Shown: positions 10,187 to 22,311, counted from the stretch's first letter. The stretch: 33,546 bases of DNA from Schoenoplectus triqueter (GCA_964058805.1 CAXKVV010000165.1:1-33546); one strand, 5' to 3'. Program-made: numbers and translations. Notes: a model not told the origin generated them from the sequence alone.

Positions 10187-12156
10187 CTATTTTTGAGAGG
10201 TAATTACTGAATGAAACTGAAGAGCAGAGCACGTGTATGTAGCTACTTCGATCTTGGACGAATTGAGCTAAGATTCTGTTCTGATTAATTGCAGGGTTGG
10301 TTAATTGCACAACTTTCACATTCACAAACAAGTGCGGAGAAACGGTTTGGCCGGGGGTGCTATCCAACTCCGGGAGTTCACCACTAGGGACCACAGGGTT
10401 CACCCTCGAGGCCGGCGAATCACGGTCCTTGGTGGCTCCATCCGGATGGTCGGGGCGCTTCTGGGGACGAAGTGGGTGTAGCTTTGATTCCTCAGGGCGA
10501 GGCTCCTGCTCCACTGGGGATTGTGGGTCTGGAGAGATCGAGTGTAAAGGGGCCGGTGCCGCGCCGCCTGCTACACTGATTGAGTTTACACTAGATGGGA
10601 GTGATAACAAGGACTTCTATGATGTGAGCCTAGTTGATGGTTATAATCTTCCGGTAAGTGGTTTAAGCTTTTCTTAGGTACTTGATACTGTTGAGCTTAA
10701 GAAACAACCACCTTTAATAAACAAAATTTTCAGGTTTTCAAATAGTAAAATGAATTTTGTCAATTTTGTAATGTGAACCCTTAATTTCAAAGAATGGAAG
10801 GAGACTGTCTAATGTTACTCCAGTTTTCAGAATAGCAGAAAGAACTTGAAATGATATTCTGCTCACACTTAAAATGATTCAAACCACAAAAAATATTAAT
10901 TTCTTCATGAACTTTTTAGTACTGTCTCCCGAAGAACTAAACTTCTAATAGTAATTTCTCATGAGCAGGTCATGGTTGATGTATCTGGTGGAAGCAATGG
11001 CTGTGCCTCAACAGGTTGTGTGGTGGATTTGAACTCAAGGTGCCCAACTGAACTAAGAATAGGTGAAGGCAAGTCAGAGGCATGCCGAAGTGCTTGCGAA
11101 GCATTTGGCAAACCAGAGTACTGTTGCAGTGGTGAATTCGGCAGCCCTGACAAATGCCAGCCGTCAGTCTACTCCCAGGTGTTCAAGACAGCTTGCCCTC
11201 GGTCATATAGCTATGCTTACGATGATGCCAGCTCGACTTTTACATGTGTGGGCCCCACTGATTATGTCATCACTTTCTGTCCGGTTTCATCGCCAACAAG
11301 GTAAAATTGGACATTTACTTTAATAGATGAACTGTTAATTTATCAGAAAAAAGATTTTGGTATAGTGTGAACATGTGTACCAGTCAGTGTTCTTTAAGAA
11401 AGCTAGATAAGAGAATGATGGGTGGCTAAATATTTTATATTATGATAGCGTGGAATAGGGAAATGGGGCCAGATAAGGAAAAATGGAGGGACTTTAATTT
11501 TTTGAAAAGGATGGAGGGACTTTAATTGTTCCATCTCTCTCTCTCTCTTTATTGCTTTCTTTGTTCTCTCTTTAGATTTGTTCTCTGCCCACCTTGTATG
11601 GTGGTGCACTACCTCTCAATAGCTAGTTTCTAGTGGTTGTTGAGTTAACACACCTTGTTTAGTTGGAAAAAGTCGGCATCTTATGTTTTTCTAATTTTGG
11701 GAATCTGTGTAGTATCATTAATGATTAACCTTGTGCCTAAATTAGGTCCAAAATTCCATGTTTGTTTCTACAGTTTAGTTTTGTGTCCATCCATCTCAGC
11801 TCCTACCAAAAGAGCTACAAGACACATTTACTGGTGCATCAAGATTCCAAGGTTGAATTATGTTTTCTACATTAATATTCTTTGGTGTCATCGTCTATAT
11901 GAACCAAAGTATAAGGAATCTATTTTTCTAATCAACAATGTATATTATGTAATTATTAAATTATTCATACTTTTACAGTCAAAAGACAATGAAGAATCCA
12001 TCACCAAGACCTACAGATGAAATGCTAGAGGATGATGCATGGCTCGCTAGTTTGGCTGCTGCTGATGCAAATCAGCTTCTCAGAAAAGAGTCTCTCTCAA
12101 TACTAGTACAAGGCACATTAGCACTTGCAAGCATTATTTTCTTATTGCCACATTGA
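10130..12156 (+). CDS. Thaumatin-like protein (PR-5 family), possibly GPI-anchored
   Basis: Four exons join in phase: 10130-10199, 10295-10653, 10969-11300 and 11979-12156, all with GT-AG introns, giving 312 residues. The first ATG after an in-frame stop opens a signal peptide (about residues 1-28, core [10 protein letters not shown]). The mature part starts near TTFTFTNKC. It carries exactly 16 cysteines, as in the eight-disulfide large thaumatin-like proteins. The thaumatin signature is present ([13 protein letters not shown]), as are [33 protein letters not shown] and YCCSG. After the last domain cysteine (about residue 247) comes an extension with [17 protein letters not shown] and a hydrophobic C-terminus ([17 protein letters not shown]), a layout typical of GPI-anchored members. 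The protein should be secreted or attached to the plasma membrane facing the wall. Family members are linked to defence and glucan binding; the role here is inferred. Residues fitting the acidic-cleft REDDD set can be pointed to but were not aligned. Confidence 0.93.
11301..11978 (+). other. Third intron of the thaumatin-like gene (678 bp)
   Basis: The donor GTAAAA follows the codon for the last Thr before the tail; the acceptor is TTTTACAG. The intron separates the conserved domain from the C-terminal extension. It contains a perfect 17-base direct duplication (ATGGAGGGACTTTAATT at 11483-11499 and 11511-11527) and a (TC)n run near 11533. If this intron were retained, translation would stop at the TAA one codon after the junction, giving a protein without the hydrophobic tail. 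Confidence 0.8.
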
Positions 12157-13640
12157 GTTTGGTGGCTAGAAGTAGAAAATTCTTGTTCGATTGTGATAAA
12201 CATTGCTTTCAAATTAAAGAGGTGAACAGAAAATACCAAGATGATGGCTCGCTTGGAGGGTTCTTTGTTTATTGGAAATGACAAAACAAAATATGGAAAA
12301 CAGAACTCCATCTGTAAGTTCTGTATTTGGTCTATAAGTGTAGTTTTTTTAATGTTGATTGCCTTTCAGAAAAAAAGGAAAATGAATTCTTTTTTGTTTC
12401 TTTGGCTGCAGAATTGGATCAAAATTTAAATCCTTCTTAGCATGTTCCTGTGCAGGCGCCTTCTTATCACAGTTTTGTATTTGTACATCACAATTTGTAA
12501 GATAATAATGCATGTTTACAACAAGTTGAGATGTAAATGAAGTTCTTTCCAATTTTATATTTTTCTCCTTTTTTAGCTGATGAGTTACAAAAGTAACCTA
12601 GCATATCAGAATAGAGCAAAAGGGGAGATGAGAACAGTCAGAGCAATACAAATGAGGCGGCCCCAAAATCATAACTGAACATATGTTCCAGAAATGGGGG
12701 TCCCGATTCTAAAGGCCAGTTCACTCTGTTCACTTATTCTTTTAGGAAGCTAATATGCTAGTTCCAACTATTATTTCTGAGAATGTCATTTCCATTTCTC
12801 TTTACGATAGATTCTTCAAATCTCTGTATTGTCTCTACTAAATGGTGCCAGTCTCTAGCATACAATGTAGTATTTTCCATGACCAGTATTGTTCCTGTGC
12901 ACAGAATGGACAATGACGTTTCTCCAAATCTGTTGCAATGAAGTCTCGAGAAAGATAATTAAATATTGATTTCAACCCTGTTATTCTTCGTTCAAGTAAA
13001 GCTTCTATTAGCGGCAGTTAGCACGGCTAACAAATTTTCACCTGACAAATTGCAATGGAAAAATTATAACCATGTATAACCAGTCGCGGAACCAAGGTAG
13101 ACATTCGAACACCCTTTCGGTTCACTAAAAAATAAAAATTATATGATAAAAAATAAATTTTATTTTAACCTAAACATTCTATTTTTAAGTTTTAAAATAG
13201 ACAATAAGCATTCATAAAATATTAACGTACTGAATTAAAGAGGGCGCGTTTGGTAAAATGTCTATAGTTGTGTCAAAGTGTCAAAATATGCATATCTTTA
13301 GCAAATCCTATCTACTATTGATACGAACTATGAAGTTTACTCATAGAGAATCATTTCAGAAAACCCACTCCTATCGGTGCGGGTACAGACCCGGATTTCA
13401 GTCGAGCCTTTCCCGAGTAATAGGAATCCTGATCCAACCCAACCAATTCCTGCCTAGGTTATTGCCTTTAGTTATTGGTCATGTGACTCATGTCCAAGCA
13501 CTCTTTACCTGTTTCGTGTCTACGGCTCCCAACCCCCAGGTCCCCTTTCCTGTTCATTCTAGTTGTCTGAACTCTGAAGGATAGTGATCCATAATCAGTT
13601 GTCAAGAAAAATTTATAATTCATAATTTATTTGATGTTTG
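12157..13640. other. 3' flank of the thaumatin-like gene and intergenic DNA
   Basis: About 12157-12560 probably holds the 3' untranslated region; an AATAAT sits near 12504, but no firm poly(A) site can be named. Near 13085 the phrase CGCGGAACCAAGG resembles the start of a worn AGTGGCGGAACC-type transposon end. An open frame at 13258-13584 is not recognisable. No further gene is supported. Confidence 0.4.
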
Positions 13641-14090
13641 ATTCAATTTTAGTTTGAGTTTGGTTCGTTCGATTAAACTTTTTTGGCAGTTTGATTCGAG
13701 TTCGGTTCGATAATCTTTTTAATGAATTAGTTCAATTTATAATAGTTTGATATGTAGCTATTTACATATATTTTTAACTATTTATATAATAATATATGTA
13801 GTAATATAATTATTTTAGTATAAAATAAAAAAATATATTACTAATTTTTATTATATTAATAAATATTATTTTTTTCAAAATTTTAATATAAAATTAATAA
13901 TATATTAATTATTTTAATTCTAATTATTTATGATAATATGAAAATTAAAATAATCTTTTTAATTATTCTAGCTGTAATTAATTTTTTATTTTAGTTTGAG
14001 TTTGATTTAGTTCGAATTTGATTTAGTTTGAATTAAATCAAACTCAAACACGAACTAGTTTGATCGAATTTGATTCGTTTGCAGCCATAC
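13640..14090. mobile_element. Truncated hAT-like element, TTCG-repeat type
   Basis: Both sides carry repeated GTTTGATTCGA / TCGAATTTGATTCG phrases around an AT-rich core, and the right end reads TTCGTTTGCAGCCATA. This closely resembles the right end of the intact hAT element at 16234-16776 (TTCGTTTGCAGCCCTA). No matching left terminus or target duplication was found, so it is probably a fragment of the same family. Confidence 0.45.
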
Positions 14091-16225
14091 CCATAACATT
14101 GCTATTCTAATATTCTATTACTTTATTGTTAACCATGGATTTTGATCATTTGTTTGTAGAAATGAAGGAAAAAGAGGGTAAAAGACAGAGGCAAACTATT
14201 TTTTTTCCTTATTTGAATTGATAACTATATTGGAAAACTTTTTTTTCTTTTCCAAACGTGATAAGTTTTCATATAAACTAATAATATGATTCGAAGATAT
14301 TTCTTATGAATTTTCTAGTTGAAGATTTTACGACTTTTATTTTTTTTTATTGTAGATAAACAGAAAGGTAAGGTCTCGAGATGAACTTTTTGTTAAATGA
14401 CCTAGAAGTAGATAAGTAGAATGAATTCAAATAATTTATATATTCAACTATTGCACAGAAAAAAATGAGGTCCTGAATTCTTATCTTCACCGAAAAAGAG
14501 CTGAAATTTTCTTTTAAAAAATAATTATGGACCGCTCTCTAAAAATGGGCCAATTCCCACATATCTATACTCTATTAAAATGGTTTGGAGAAAAAAAAAC
14601 ATTTTAGTGATGTCACATTATATTCAATATTTAGTCGCTTGATCTTTTTTGTGTTTATTGAATGTTTGATGTATCTTTCATTTTTCTCTTTTCATTTAAA
14701 TATCTGTTTTTTAATGTTTAAGGCAGTGAGGTCTAATATAACTGTGTAAAATGGTACAACTCTTTGCATTTACTAGAAAGAAACCAGTCCAAAGTGTGGA
14801 ATCTCTTACTTCTAAAAAAAATTGTATGTAGTATTAATTTTATTATAAATAAGTAATATATTTTATTAGATATATTTTATGTCTAAATCAGTTACAAAGA
14901 TTCTTAAATTTTCAAATAAAATCAATTCACTATTTAATAAAAATGATTTTACAAAATAAAATAAAATTTTCTTTCGGAGTAAAACTATATAGTAAGTAGT
15001 TTCTTTTTTTATGAAAAGACTAACAATAATTAATGATTAATTTATTGGGAAGACAACTTCTTTTTTAGACTTCATATTAATGAATTAAAAATAGCAAACG
15101 AAATGAAAAGAAAAAGTGATTTTAGCCGAAATCTGAATTGTCACTTTTATAGAATCAATCAATCTCAATAGTTAATTATGATATGGATATTTTGATCATT
15201 ATGAAAATATTACAATATAAATGGAGAAAACTAGTGCATACGATTTTTATAATATAGTATAGATATATAAAAAAGCTTATGCAATTAATTTGCTGCTTTT
15301 CTTGATTATACATATTATTATTGTTTTGGAAAAAATATTTATATATTTTTACGTTTGCCGCATATAAATTTATGGTTAGAACTTGTTTTGTTTCACAAAA
15401 ACGATTTTTTTTCCAGTAAGCATCTTTAAGGAGGAACCCAGAAAATGGCCCATCCAACCTGATTACTAGCTAATTCTTTATACAATGGGTATATACTCTA
15501 TAGCCGATAAAAGAATATAAAAAAAATGATAGATTGTATATCGAATTATTAGTAAAACAATAACGCCAAGTATACTAACTTATAATCTGAAAGGTATATT
15601 TGAGAAAGAGGGGTGATAATTGCATATCATATTTGCACATCATTTTTTTTTGCACACAGTGTTAAAGTATAAATATCATTTTTTTTTGCATAAAGTATAA
15701 ATATTTTTTCAGACATAGATAATTTTTAATTCAAATCCTAAAACGTATATTTTTGAAAAGTGTTTATATTTTGCATGGTCTGCAAAAACAGCGTATAGAA
15801 CTATTATGCAAGAATAATTTCTCTTGAGAGAAAGGTATGATAAACTTAATTCATTTGTAAGTGCGGAAACGAAAAGCATACCGTTGATACAAACTTTGCA
15901 CAGATACCTTTCCTCCTGATGTTTTCTTAATAGACACCGATTAAGTCAGAGAAAGAATAAAGGGAGAACAAAAAAAGTAATATATCTAATCTCTATTTTT
16001 TCCTAGTGTGATAAGATGACTGATTAAATCACAGCTTTTTCACTTGCTTTATATGATTCCCTCTGTCAAATCCTCCTAATTTACTCCATAATCTTCCTTT
16101 TTGGCATCTAGTGTGCGCTTTGTTAAGAAACATTCTTTCCTTGAAAAAAAAAATGAGTATTTTACCCTGCTTAGATTAATTACTCCCAAGATATTTACTT
16201 TGAGGCGCGGATGATTCTCTTTTTT
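14091..16225. other. AT-rich intergenic, no gene seen
   Basis: Open frames are short and unlike known proteins. At 15603-15830 the phrases TTTTTTTTGCA and AAGTATAAATAT recur, suggesting an old repeat with unclear ends. Nothing else could be supported. Confidence 0.45.
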
Positions 16226-16233
16226 GCTGAAAG
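16226..16233. repeat. 8-bp target-site copy 1, GCTGAAAG
   Basis: This octamer recurs exactly at 16777-16784 and 17403-17410, bracketing and separating two hAT elements. Confidence 0.9.
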
Positions 16234-16776
16234 TAGGGTTGCAAGAAATATTCGAAGTTCGTAGTTCGTTCGTGTTCGATTCGGAAAAAGTTTGAAAAAA
16301 GTTCGTTCGATTTTAGTTCGAAATTAATTTCAAATCAAACTGATTCGATTCGAAATTATATCGAATCAAACTCAAATCATGGTGAGTTCGTTCGAAATGT
16401 GTTCGCGAACTATTTTTGTTTGAATTTGTATTAATTATTTGATTATTTGAGACTTTGAGTAGTATGAATTTATATAAAATTTATTAATTTTTGTTGAATG
16501 AACTTTTAGTTTTGTATGAATTTATATTAAATTGACATTTTTTATATTTGATTCTGTTATTTTGATATGAATTGTGGAATTTGTTCACCTAATAATTTTA
16601 TTTCAAACTATTTACGAATCAAATCAAACAGTTCGAATATTTAATGAATCAAATTTTAAACAATGGTTTGAGTTCGAAACTGCCTATCTATTTCAAATCA
16701 AACTAGTTCGAAATAGATTTCAAATCAAACTCAAACACATGTCAGTTCGTTCGTGTTCGATTCGTTTGCAGCCCTA
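16234..16776. mobile_element. Non-autonomous hAT element, TAGGGYTGCAA ends
   Basis: The element is 543 bp with imperfect terminal inverted repeats: TAGGGTTGCAAGAA on the left and TAGGGCTGCAAACGA (reverse-complemented) on the right. GCTGAAAG flanks it on both sides. Subterminal regions are dense in GTTCGTTCGTGTTCGATTCG and TCAAATCAAACT phrases in both orientations, with an AT-rich core. It encodes no transposase. The terminus matches the element at 27932-28577. Confidence 0.9.
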
Positions 16777-16784
16777 GCTGAAAG

Positions 16785-17402
16785 TAGTGATTTACAATTG
16801 GAATAGGTTGGGGCTAACTCGGATGGGTTAGCCGGGTTTGGTCGGGGTAGGTTAGGACATGTTGACGAGTTAGACAGAATAGGTTAAGATGAGTCGGATT
16901 TGAGAGGGTGTAGCCGCGATCCGTCCTAGAATTATGGATCGGATAGGTCGATGGAGCGGATCAAGACAGATTAATAGAGCATATCTGTTTAATTTTTTTC
17001 AAATTAAAAAGTAACTCAAATAAATACTCAAAATTTTCGAAAATAAAAAAGATATTGAAAATATAAAAAATATATAACTATTAATATTCTTGATAATTTT
17101 TTTCAGTATTTTACGACTAAAAAAAATTAAATAGAAATTCAAATGAAATGTTAAAAAATTCAAATAAAATGGCACCAGGCCTGATTTTCCTGGGTTTTGA
17201 TAGGTCGGGTCGGGTCTGATACGGGCTAGGATGGGACAGGTTTTTTTGACAAATTTTGTCCGCAATCCGTTATAGACTCATGAGTTTCCCCATACACGGA
17301 TTAGCACGAATTTGAGTATAGATAAGAGATTATGTCGGATCGGAACAGATTTAGACATGGGTTAGCACGAGTTTAAGCCGTCCGGCTATTTTTATAACAC
17401 TA
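16785..17402. mobile_element. Second hAT element sharing the same target site
   Basis: The element is 618 bp and starts directly after the middle GCTGAAAG. Ends are short and worn: TAGTGATTTACAA on the left against TAGTGTTATAAAA (right, reverse-complemented). The third GCTGAAAG follows at 17403-17410. The interior has GGTCGGGTCGGG-type and GGATCGGAT-type subterminal repeats around an AT-rich core, usual for plant hAT derivatives. Its terminus differs from its neighbour's. It appears older than its left neighbour because its ends are less well matched. Confidence 0.8.
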
Positions 17403-17410
17403 GCTGAAAG

Positions 17411-19427
17411 TAAGTGTGTGAATTTTATTTCGCAGGTTTAAATAATGCTTTCAATTGATATAACTGTTGAAAGAGAGTTCCAGAGCAACACATAATATTG
17501 TGCATTTATTGAATCAAATAACAACTATGCTAAAACTCAAACAAAGAAAATATATTCGGTGCCTCATGTTTTGACCCACATTTCACCCACAACTTATGTG
17601 AGTGGAGCTCACATAGAGGCGCCAAGTCGGCAAGATCAGGGTGCTGTATATACTGGTAAAAAAGTAGATCACAAGGTTTCTCAAATCAGGGCCTTTTAAG
17701 TCAAATCTCTTCAGTAAGTTATGGCCTATTGAAAACCTTTTGTATTTCAGTATTTCAGTATTTAAGTAATCCAAGAAAATAGGGGCTTGACTATTATTCC
17801 TTTCTCAAAACAAAAATTACACAGTAGGTCTCGTACCTGTAAAATATACTTTTCTTTTGATTACTTCTTCGTAGAGAAGTATAATTGTAGGAAAAATATA
17901 AAATGCCTCCATCAATTTTTCACCCCTTTCTCCACCATGAATAAAAAATGAATTCCTAAAAAGCCACGGTGCATGAATCTCACATGTAATAGTAGTGAGA
18001 AAAATAGAGGTGTAATGTTGGAGCACTGTATCAACGTCCTTAAATTTAATGTTTGAATTTGAGACATTATATCAGTAAACTAATAAATTCTATACAGTAA
18101 CAAAAAGATTCATACACTACTGGTATCATCCTTGTCAGGGCAGTCCCCGTATATACTGGTACAGGCTAATTAAGGTGTTTAAGAAAAGTAAAAGATAGTC
18201 TTTTGGAAACAAGAAGGTACAAAAGAGGGATGGTTTTCAATATTTCAATCTGTTCAACAGTTTTCTTAGGAATGGAATCTGCTTTTCTCAAAATAAATAA
18301 TTTCACGAAGTAGTCTACATGGTTACACTTCAGAAGAGCCCATTTCTTGATTGATTTCATGAAAAAAATAAATCCTTATGTGTCATACCTTAGCAAGAAA
18401 ATAGATTATTTGGGAATCATATCCAAAGCTAGCTTTTCTAAAGCGTATAAGAGAACAATGTATTCATTACTTATTGCAATTGGCAGTATGCATATTTTTG
18501 AGTCATAACCTAATAATTATAGTCCAATTAGCGTCAGTGAGTCATCCACTGTACAATTAAATAATAAAATAGCTTACAATAGCAACTTTCTGATGCTTAC
18601 CAAAAATAAGCCGTCGGAATAGCAAAAGTACCGAACAAATGAGTAACTATATCACAAAGAGAGGAATCTTCGGTCAAGTCAGTTTAATTTTCTGAAAAAA
18701 AAAATCAGATCGGATTAGTTTAGATTGATAATTTATGAGTTGATTTTATTTTATTTTAGATTAATTTTGATTAAATTGTAAATCATTGATCTCATATCTG
18801 AACAGATTCAGATTCGGTTAAGTAAAGTTAGATCGGATTCGGATCGAATCGAGTTAGTTTAACTTTTTTCAGATCGAATCTAGTTATGAACAAATCAGTC
18901 TAATTTTTCAGATTAGATTAGATTTTGTCAGCTCTACGTGAAGACCACTTTGATAAAAACATGTTTGAAAAACTGAAGCGATAAAAAAAAATTCCTTATG
19001 TATCAAGAAAAAAGTTATAAAGTGACCAAATATTGGTATAAGGTAGTGAGAGAGTTTATTTTCAGTAGCATTTTAACTGAAATGTTATCAGTTCAAATTT
19101 TTATTTTTCATACTCAAAATTTTAATTTAAATGGTTCAATAAAATCTTTATATCATAATCTTATACAATATTATTTTTTATCATGTTTGAAATTAATTTA
19201 TTATGTTTAATTAGTATCGTACGTTTTAGATTCCAGCAAGTAAAATAATCCTACGTTAGCCCTCTTATCTTGACAGTGAAGGCTCATACATATCATACAT
19301 CACATGTATAATTTTTATTTTTCTAAAAGAAAATAGAATAAAGAGGTCTGCCACCAGGTGACAAGTGCAATTTCTGGTAAAGTAAAGTGTATATAGCATT
19401 CACATTTGACGTAATTAAGAAAATGAA
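17411..19427. other. Intergenic with a truncated hAT-like patch
   Basis: At 18680-18945 there are GATCGGATTCGGATCGAATCG-like repeats ending in TTTGTCAGCTCTA, the look of a hAT right end, but no left end or target duplication. Minus-strand open frames at 17583-17774, 17817-18026 and 18166-18360 are not recognisable. TATATACTGGTA occurs twice, near 17645 and 18150. No gene is supported. Confidence 0.4.
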
Positions 19428-19725
19428 TAGTGGCGGAACCTATATATTAGTTTAGTAGTGTCAATTCATTTCTTTTACAAACTTTTTGTTATTGTAAAAG
19501 TATATTTCCAGTCAAAAAAGTAAAATTGTATTTTACCGAATTATATGTTTTTTTTTAATTTAGTCAAGTCAATTGATATTTTGAGATGTATGATCTTATT
19601 TTTTTTAGATTGGGTTTCATTTCTAATATGTCCCAATTTATTTGGGGTTAAAAGTTTTGTTATTGTTGTTGTTGTTGTTAGTTAAGTCAATTGAACCCCG
19701 CTGAAGTTATACAGCTCTGCCACTA
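19428..19725. mobile_element. Old hAT-like element with TAGTGGCGGAAC ends
   Basis: The left end is TAGTGGCGGAAC; the right end reverse-complemented is TAGTGGCAGAGC. AGTGGCGGAGCC-type termini recur in plant genomes. Flanking octamers AAAATGAA and AAAATGCC agree at six of eight positions, consistent with a worn hAT target duplication. The element is interrupted by a retroposed insertion at 19577-19678. Confidence 0.6.
19577..19678 (+). mobile_element. Truncated LINE/SINE 3' end with (TTG)n tail
   Basis: This 102-bp insert ends in TCCCAATTTATTTGGGG, then a short spacer and (TTG)n. This resembles the 3' end of plant retroposons that terminate in TTG repeats (RTE-like LINEs and some SINEs). It is bounded by a 16-bp duplication, TAGTCAAGTCAATTGA at 19561-19576 and TAGTTAAGTCAATTGA at 19679-19694, with one difference. 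The size and variability fit target-primed reverse transcription. Only the tail is present, as is usual for 5'-truncated copies. Confidence 0.75.
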
Positions 19726-20249
19726 AAAATGCCCAAGAGACCAATATGGCAATTTGAATATATGATCACATTTCTGGTTAAAAGAACAAAAACAAAGGAG
19801 CAAAAAAGAAAAAAAAACTTCTCTTTTGATCATAAACGAAAAATCCAAAGTCAAAACATGAAAACTTGACTGAGATTGGTCTCAGTTACTAATTGAATGA
19901 AAGAACAGAAGTATTTCTTGTTGAGGTCAAACAGTTAATAGTTGCATCTGAGGAAGAGCAGCAATCCCATCTAATTTAGGATCGATCTATACGGAGAAAT
20001 ATCTGAATCCATGGAACTTGTCATGTTTAAATCTTCTTACTCCTATGAAAAAACCCAACATCTCCGCTCACGAGAAACGAAATTTTCTTAATTTCATGTG
20101 AAATAAAACTTCAATTCCTTCTCAATAGTCGATACCTCTCACAATTCGAGCTATCAGGAATCAGGATTATAGTTTCATGACTGGTAGGTTGCCCATGTCA
20201 AGAATTCAACTCTTTCAGCAAAGTTACTGGTGCCTGGCACAAGGCCTAG

Positions 20250-20285
20250 CTCAGCCCAACCCAGCCCACGTCGCCTATTAATACG
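20250..20285 (+). promoter_or_regulatory. Possible promoter with GCCCA (site II-like) motifs
   Basis: AGCCCAACCCAGCCCACG at about 20254-20271 contains two AGCCCA units, similar to the TGGGCY site II boxes of plant housekeeping promoters. ATTAATA follows at about 20277. Downstream sequence is unusually CT-rich and GC-rich up to about 20580. There is no evidence of transcription. Confidence 0.35.
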
Positions 20286-20289
20286 GACC

Positions 20290-21950
20290 GTTTGATGAAA
20301 TGTTTTGAACGGCCTGATTTTTGTGCGAACGCTTAGAGAAAGTCTTTTTCCTCCGTGTGATTCATTTCGCAGTTCGCATCGCTTCTCTCAGAAAAAAGGA
20401 GGAGAAGCAATTCGCTCCGCCTCCGCTGCACGGCTGTACCCCTTCCCTCAGACAGTCAAGACTCCGCTCCTCTTTGCTTTTCTTCGCTCCGCTCCGTCGC
20501 TCCTCCCGCCGTTCTCGCACCGCACTATAGAAGTCTCTACAAGGTTGTTCCTCTTCAGGTTTCTCTCTCCCCTTTAATCTTTTCCTCTCTTCATAAGGTT
20601 TAATTTTTATGTTTTTACAATTATTGGGTGTTTTAACGCCTCTGTTCCATATAGATGAAGGGAGGACTCTCGTTTCTGATTTCTAATCATTTTTAGACGG
20701 ATGCCTATTTTTCACTATTTCCCAATCCTTTTTTTTCTGGACTGCGAATCTGTGATCTCGACATCGGTACGCAACTCCTAACCTTCTTTATAGGAATTGA
20801 CTCTATCTCTGCTCCAGCCATCGTCTCCAAGGAGGCAGCCCCACAACCATCATGCCTCCACCTGATGTTTTTCCTCTATATTGACGATGGGTTAACTTCG
20901 ATCTCAGAGGTGAGAGAGTGAGAGGTTATATTTTTACGATTTTTCCTTTTTTGCATGTTTTATTTGTGATTGGAGAGAAGACCTCAGAAGAAAGCTATAT
21001 CAAGTGTGTTTGTTGGCTCAAGAACTTTTCTCATAGGAATTTTAACAAACAGTTTAAAGGCATGTAACATCTACTTCATTGCTCTGAAGCGTCACAGAAG
21101 GGGAAACAGTAGGGATATCCCATCTCAAACTATGGCATTTATGGCTCAAAAGCATAGATCTCTCCCCAGAAAACACAAGACAATTCTTTGTGTTCACATT
21201 CTTCATAGTTAAATCACATTTCCTCTGATTAAGTAGTTGGATTTTACAGAAATTTCTGATTGGCAAAAGATTGCTTTGTTTTATCCAGTTTAGTTTATTT
21301 TACTTAGTAGATGAGATTAACTGAGAAATTTATCCTTGACTACTAATTGAACTCATTAAAATTAGCTTACTAGGAGTAACAATGTCACATTATTCAACAG
21401 CCATGTTTCTGTCCGGTACATGCATATTTTGTTTGTCAATATAGTAGATTATAACTGATAATAAAAGGTATCTTTATGCAAAAAAGATATCTTAGTTTTG
21501 AAATCTTTGGATTATATTGATTGGTCTCATTTGAGAGCTATGGTGGAATCATTTTAACAAGAATATTCATCTTCTAACTAGAGTGGTGTTTTAGAAACTA
21601 ATTTGTGATAATTAATTGCTAAATGTTGTCTAAATTTTAGTTTCTGCCCATTTTCCAGTCAATTTGAAAATTGTACTTTGAAACTATTATTCAATTATGT
21701 TTTCTTTTAAACGAAGAATGCATGGTTCCCGTGTTTATTCTAAATTATAATGGTATATCATCTACAGACGTACAACCAGTCGTAGGTAATCAAGTCAGAA
21801 ATGCATGCTTCACTCCAAAGAAAATGAAAAGGAGAGAGGAATTAAACGTGCCCATTGATGAATTCAGACGTGACATGCGTCCATTGATGAATTCAGACAC
21901 CACATTGAAGCACACATTTAACTTATATTTTGGATTACCTAATAATTAAT
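20290..21950 (+). other. Possible transcribed locus of unknown nature
   Basis: About 20300-20580 is a GC- and CT-rich island resembling a plant 5' leader. The region 20750-21210 and a stretch at 21765-21950 are less AT-rich than the surroundings. Open frames at 20305-20577, 20970-21212 and 21671-21949 match no family I know. The last contains a perfect 18-base duplication. A possible acceptor (ATCTACAG) sits near 21768. It might be a noncoding RNA gene, a diverged pseudogene or a lineage-specific gene; I cannot build a convincing exon chain. Confidence 0.3.
21852..21898 (+). repeat. Perfect 18-nt tandem duplication
   Basis: CCATTGATGAATTCAGAC is present at 21852-21869 and 21881-21898, an offset of 29 bases. 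Because 29 is not a multiple of three, the copies are read in different frames. Confidence 0.9.
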
Positions 21951-22282
21951 AATGACGTCTTCCCTCGAAAAGATAATTAAAAAATAAAAGCAGCACACCA
22001 AATAGAAATATGTTCCATTGAAACAACTTTAGTTCATTCTTGAATCTGAGTGGGTATGGTCAAGTGTGTGCATTATGAACAGGTCGATGCTGGCACTGAC
22101 TTTCAGTAATAAAATAATAAATATTAGCTTAATACTATAATTTTGCAAAACTGTAAAATATAACTAACTGATTAATTAATCCAGAAAGTTTGTACCGAAT
22201 GCAGAGACGCGAGAAAAGTTGGAATTCAAAATGACACAAGAATGTAGAAAGGGGGGAAGGGAAGAGAGAAGGACGAGGAAAT

Positions 22283-22311
22283 CAGAAAGAAAGAAAGAAA
22301 GAAAGAAAGAA
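22283..22311. repeat. (AAAG)n microsatellite
   Basis: About seven AAAG units in a purine-rich tract lie some 360 bases beyond the stop codon of the transporter gene, probably in its 3' flank. Confidence 0.9.

Noticed and set aside
10170..10610. 146-codon minus-strand frame opposite the thaumatin-like exon 2
   Set aside because: It is antisense to a clearly coding exon and resembles no known protein.
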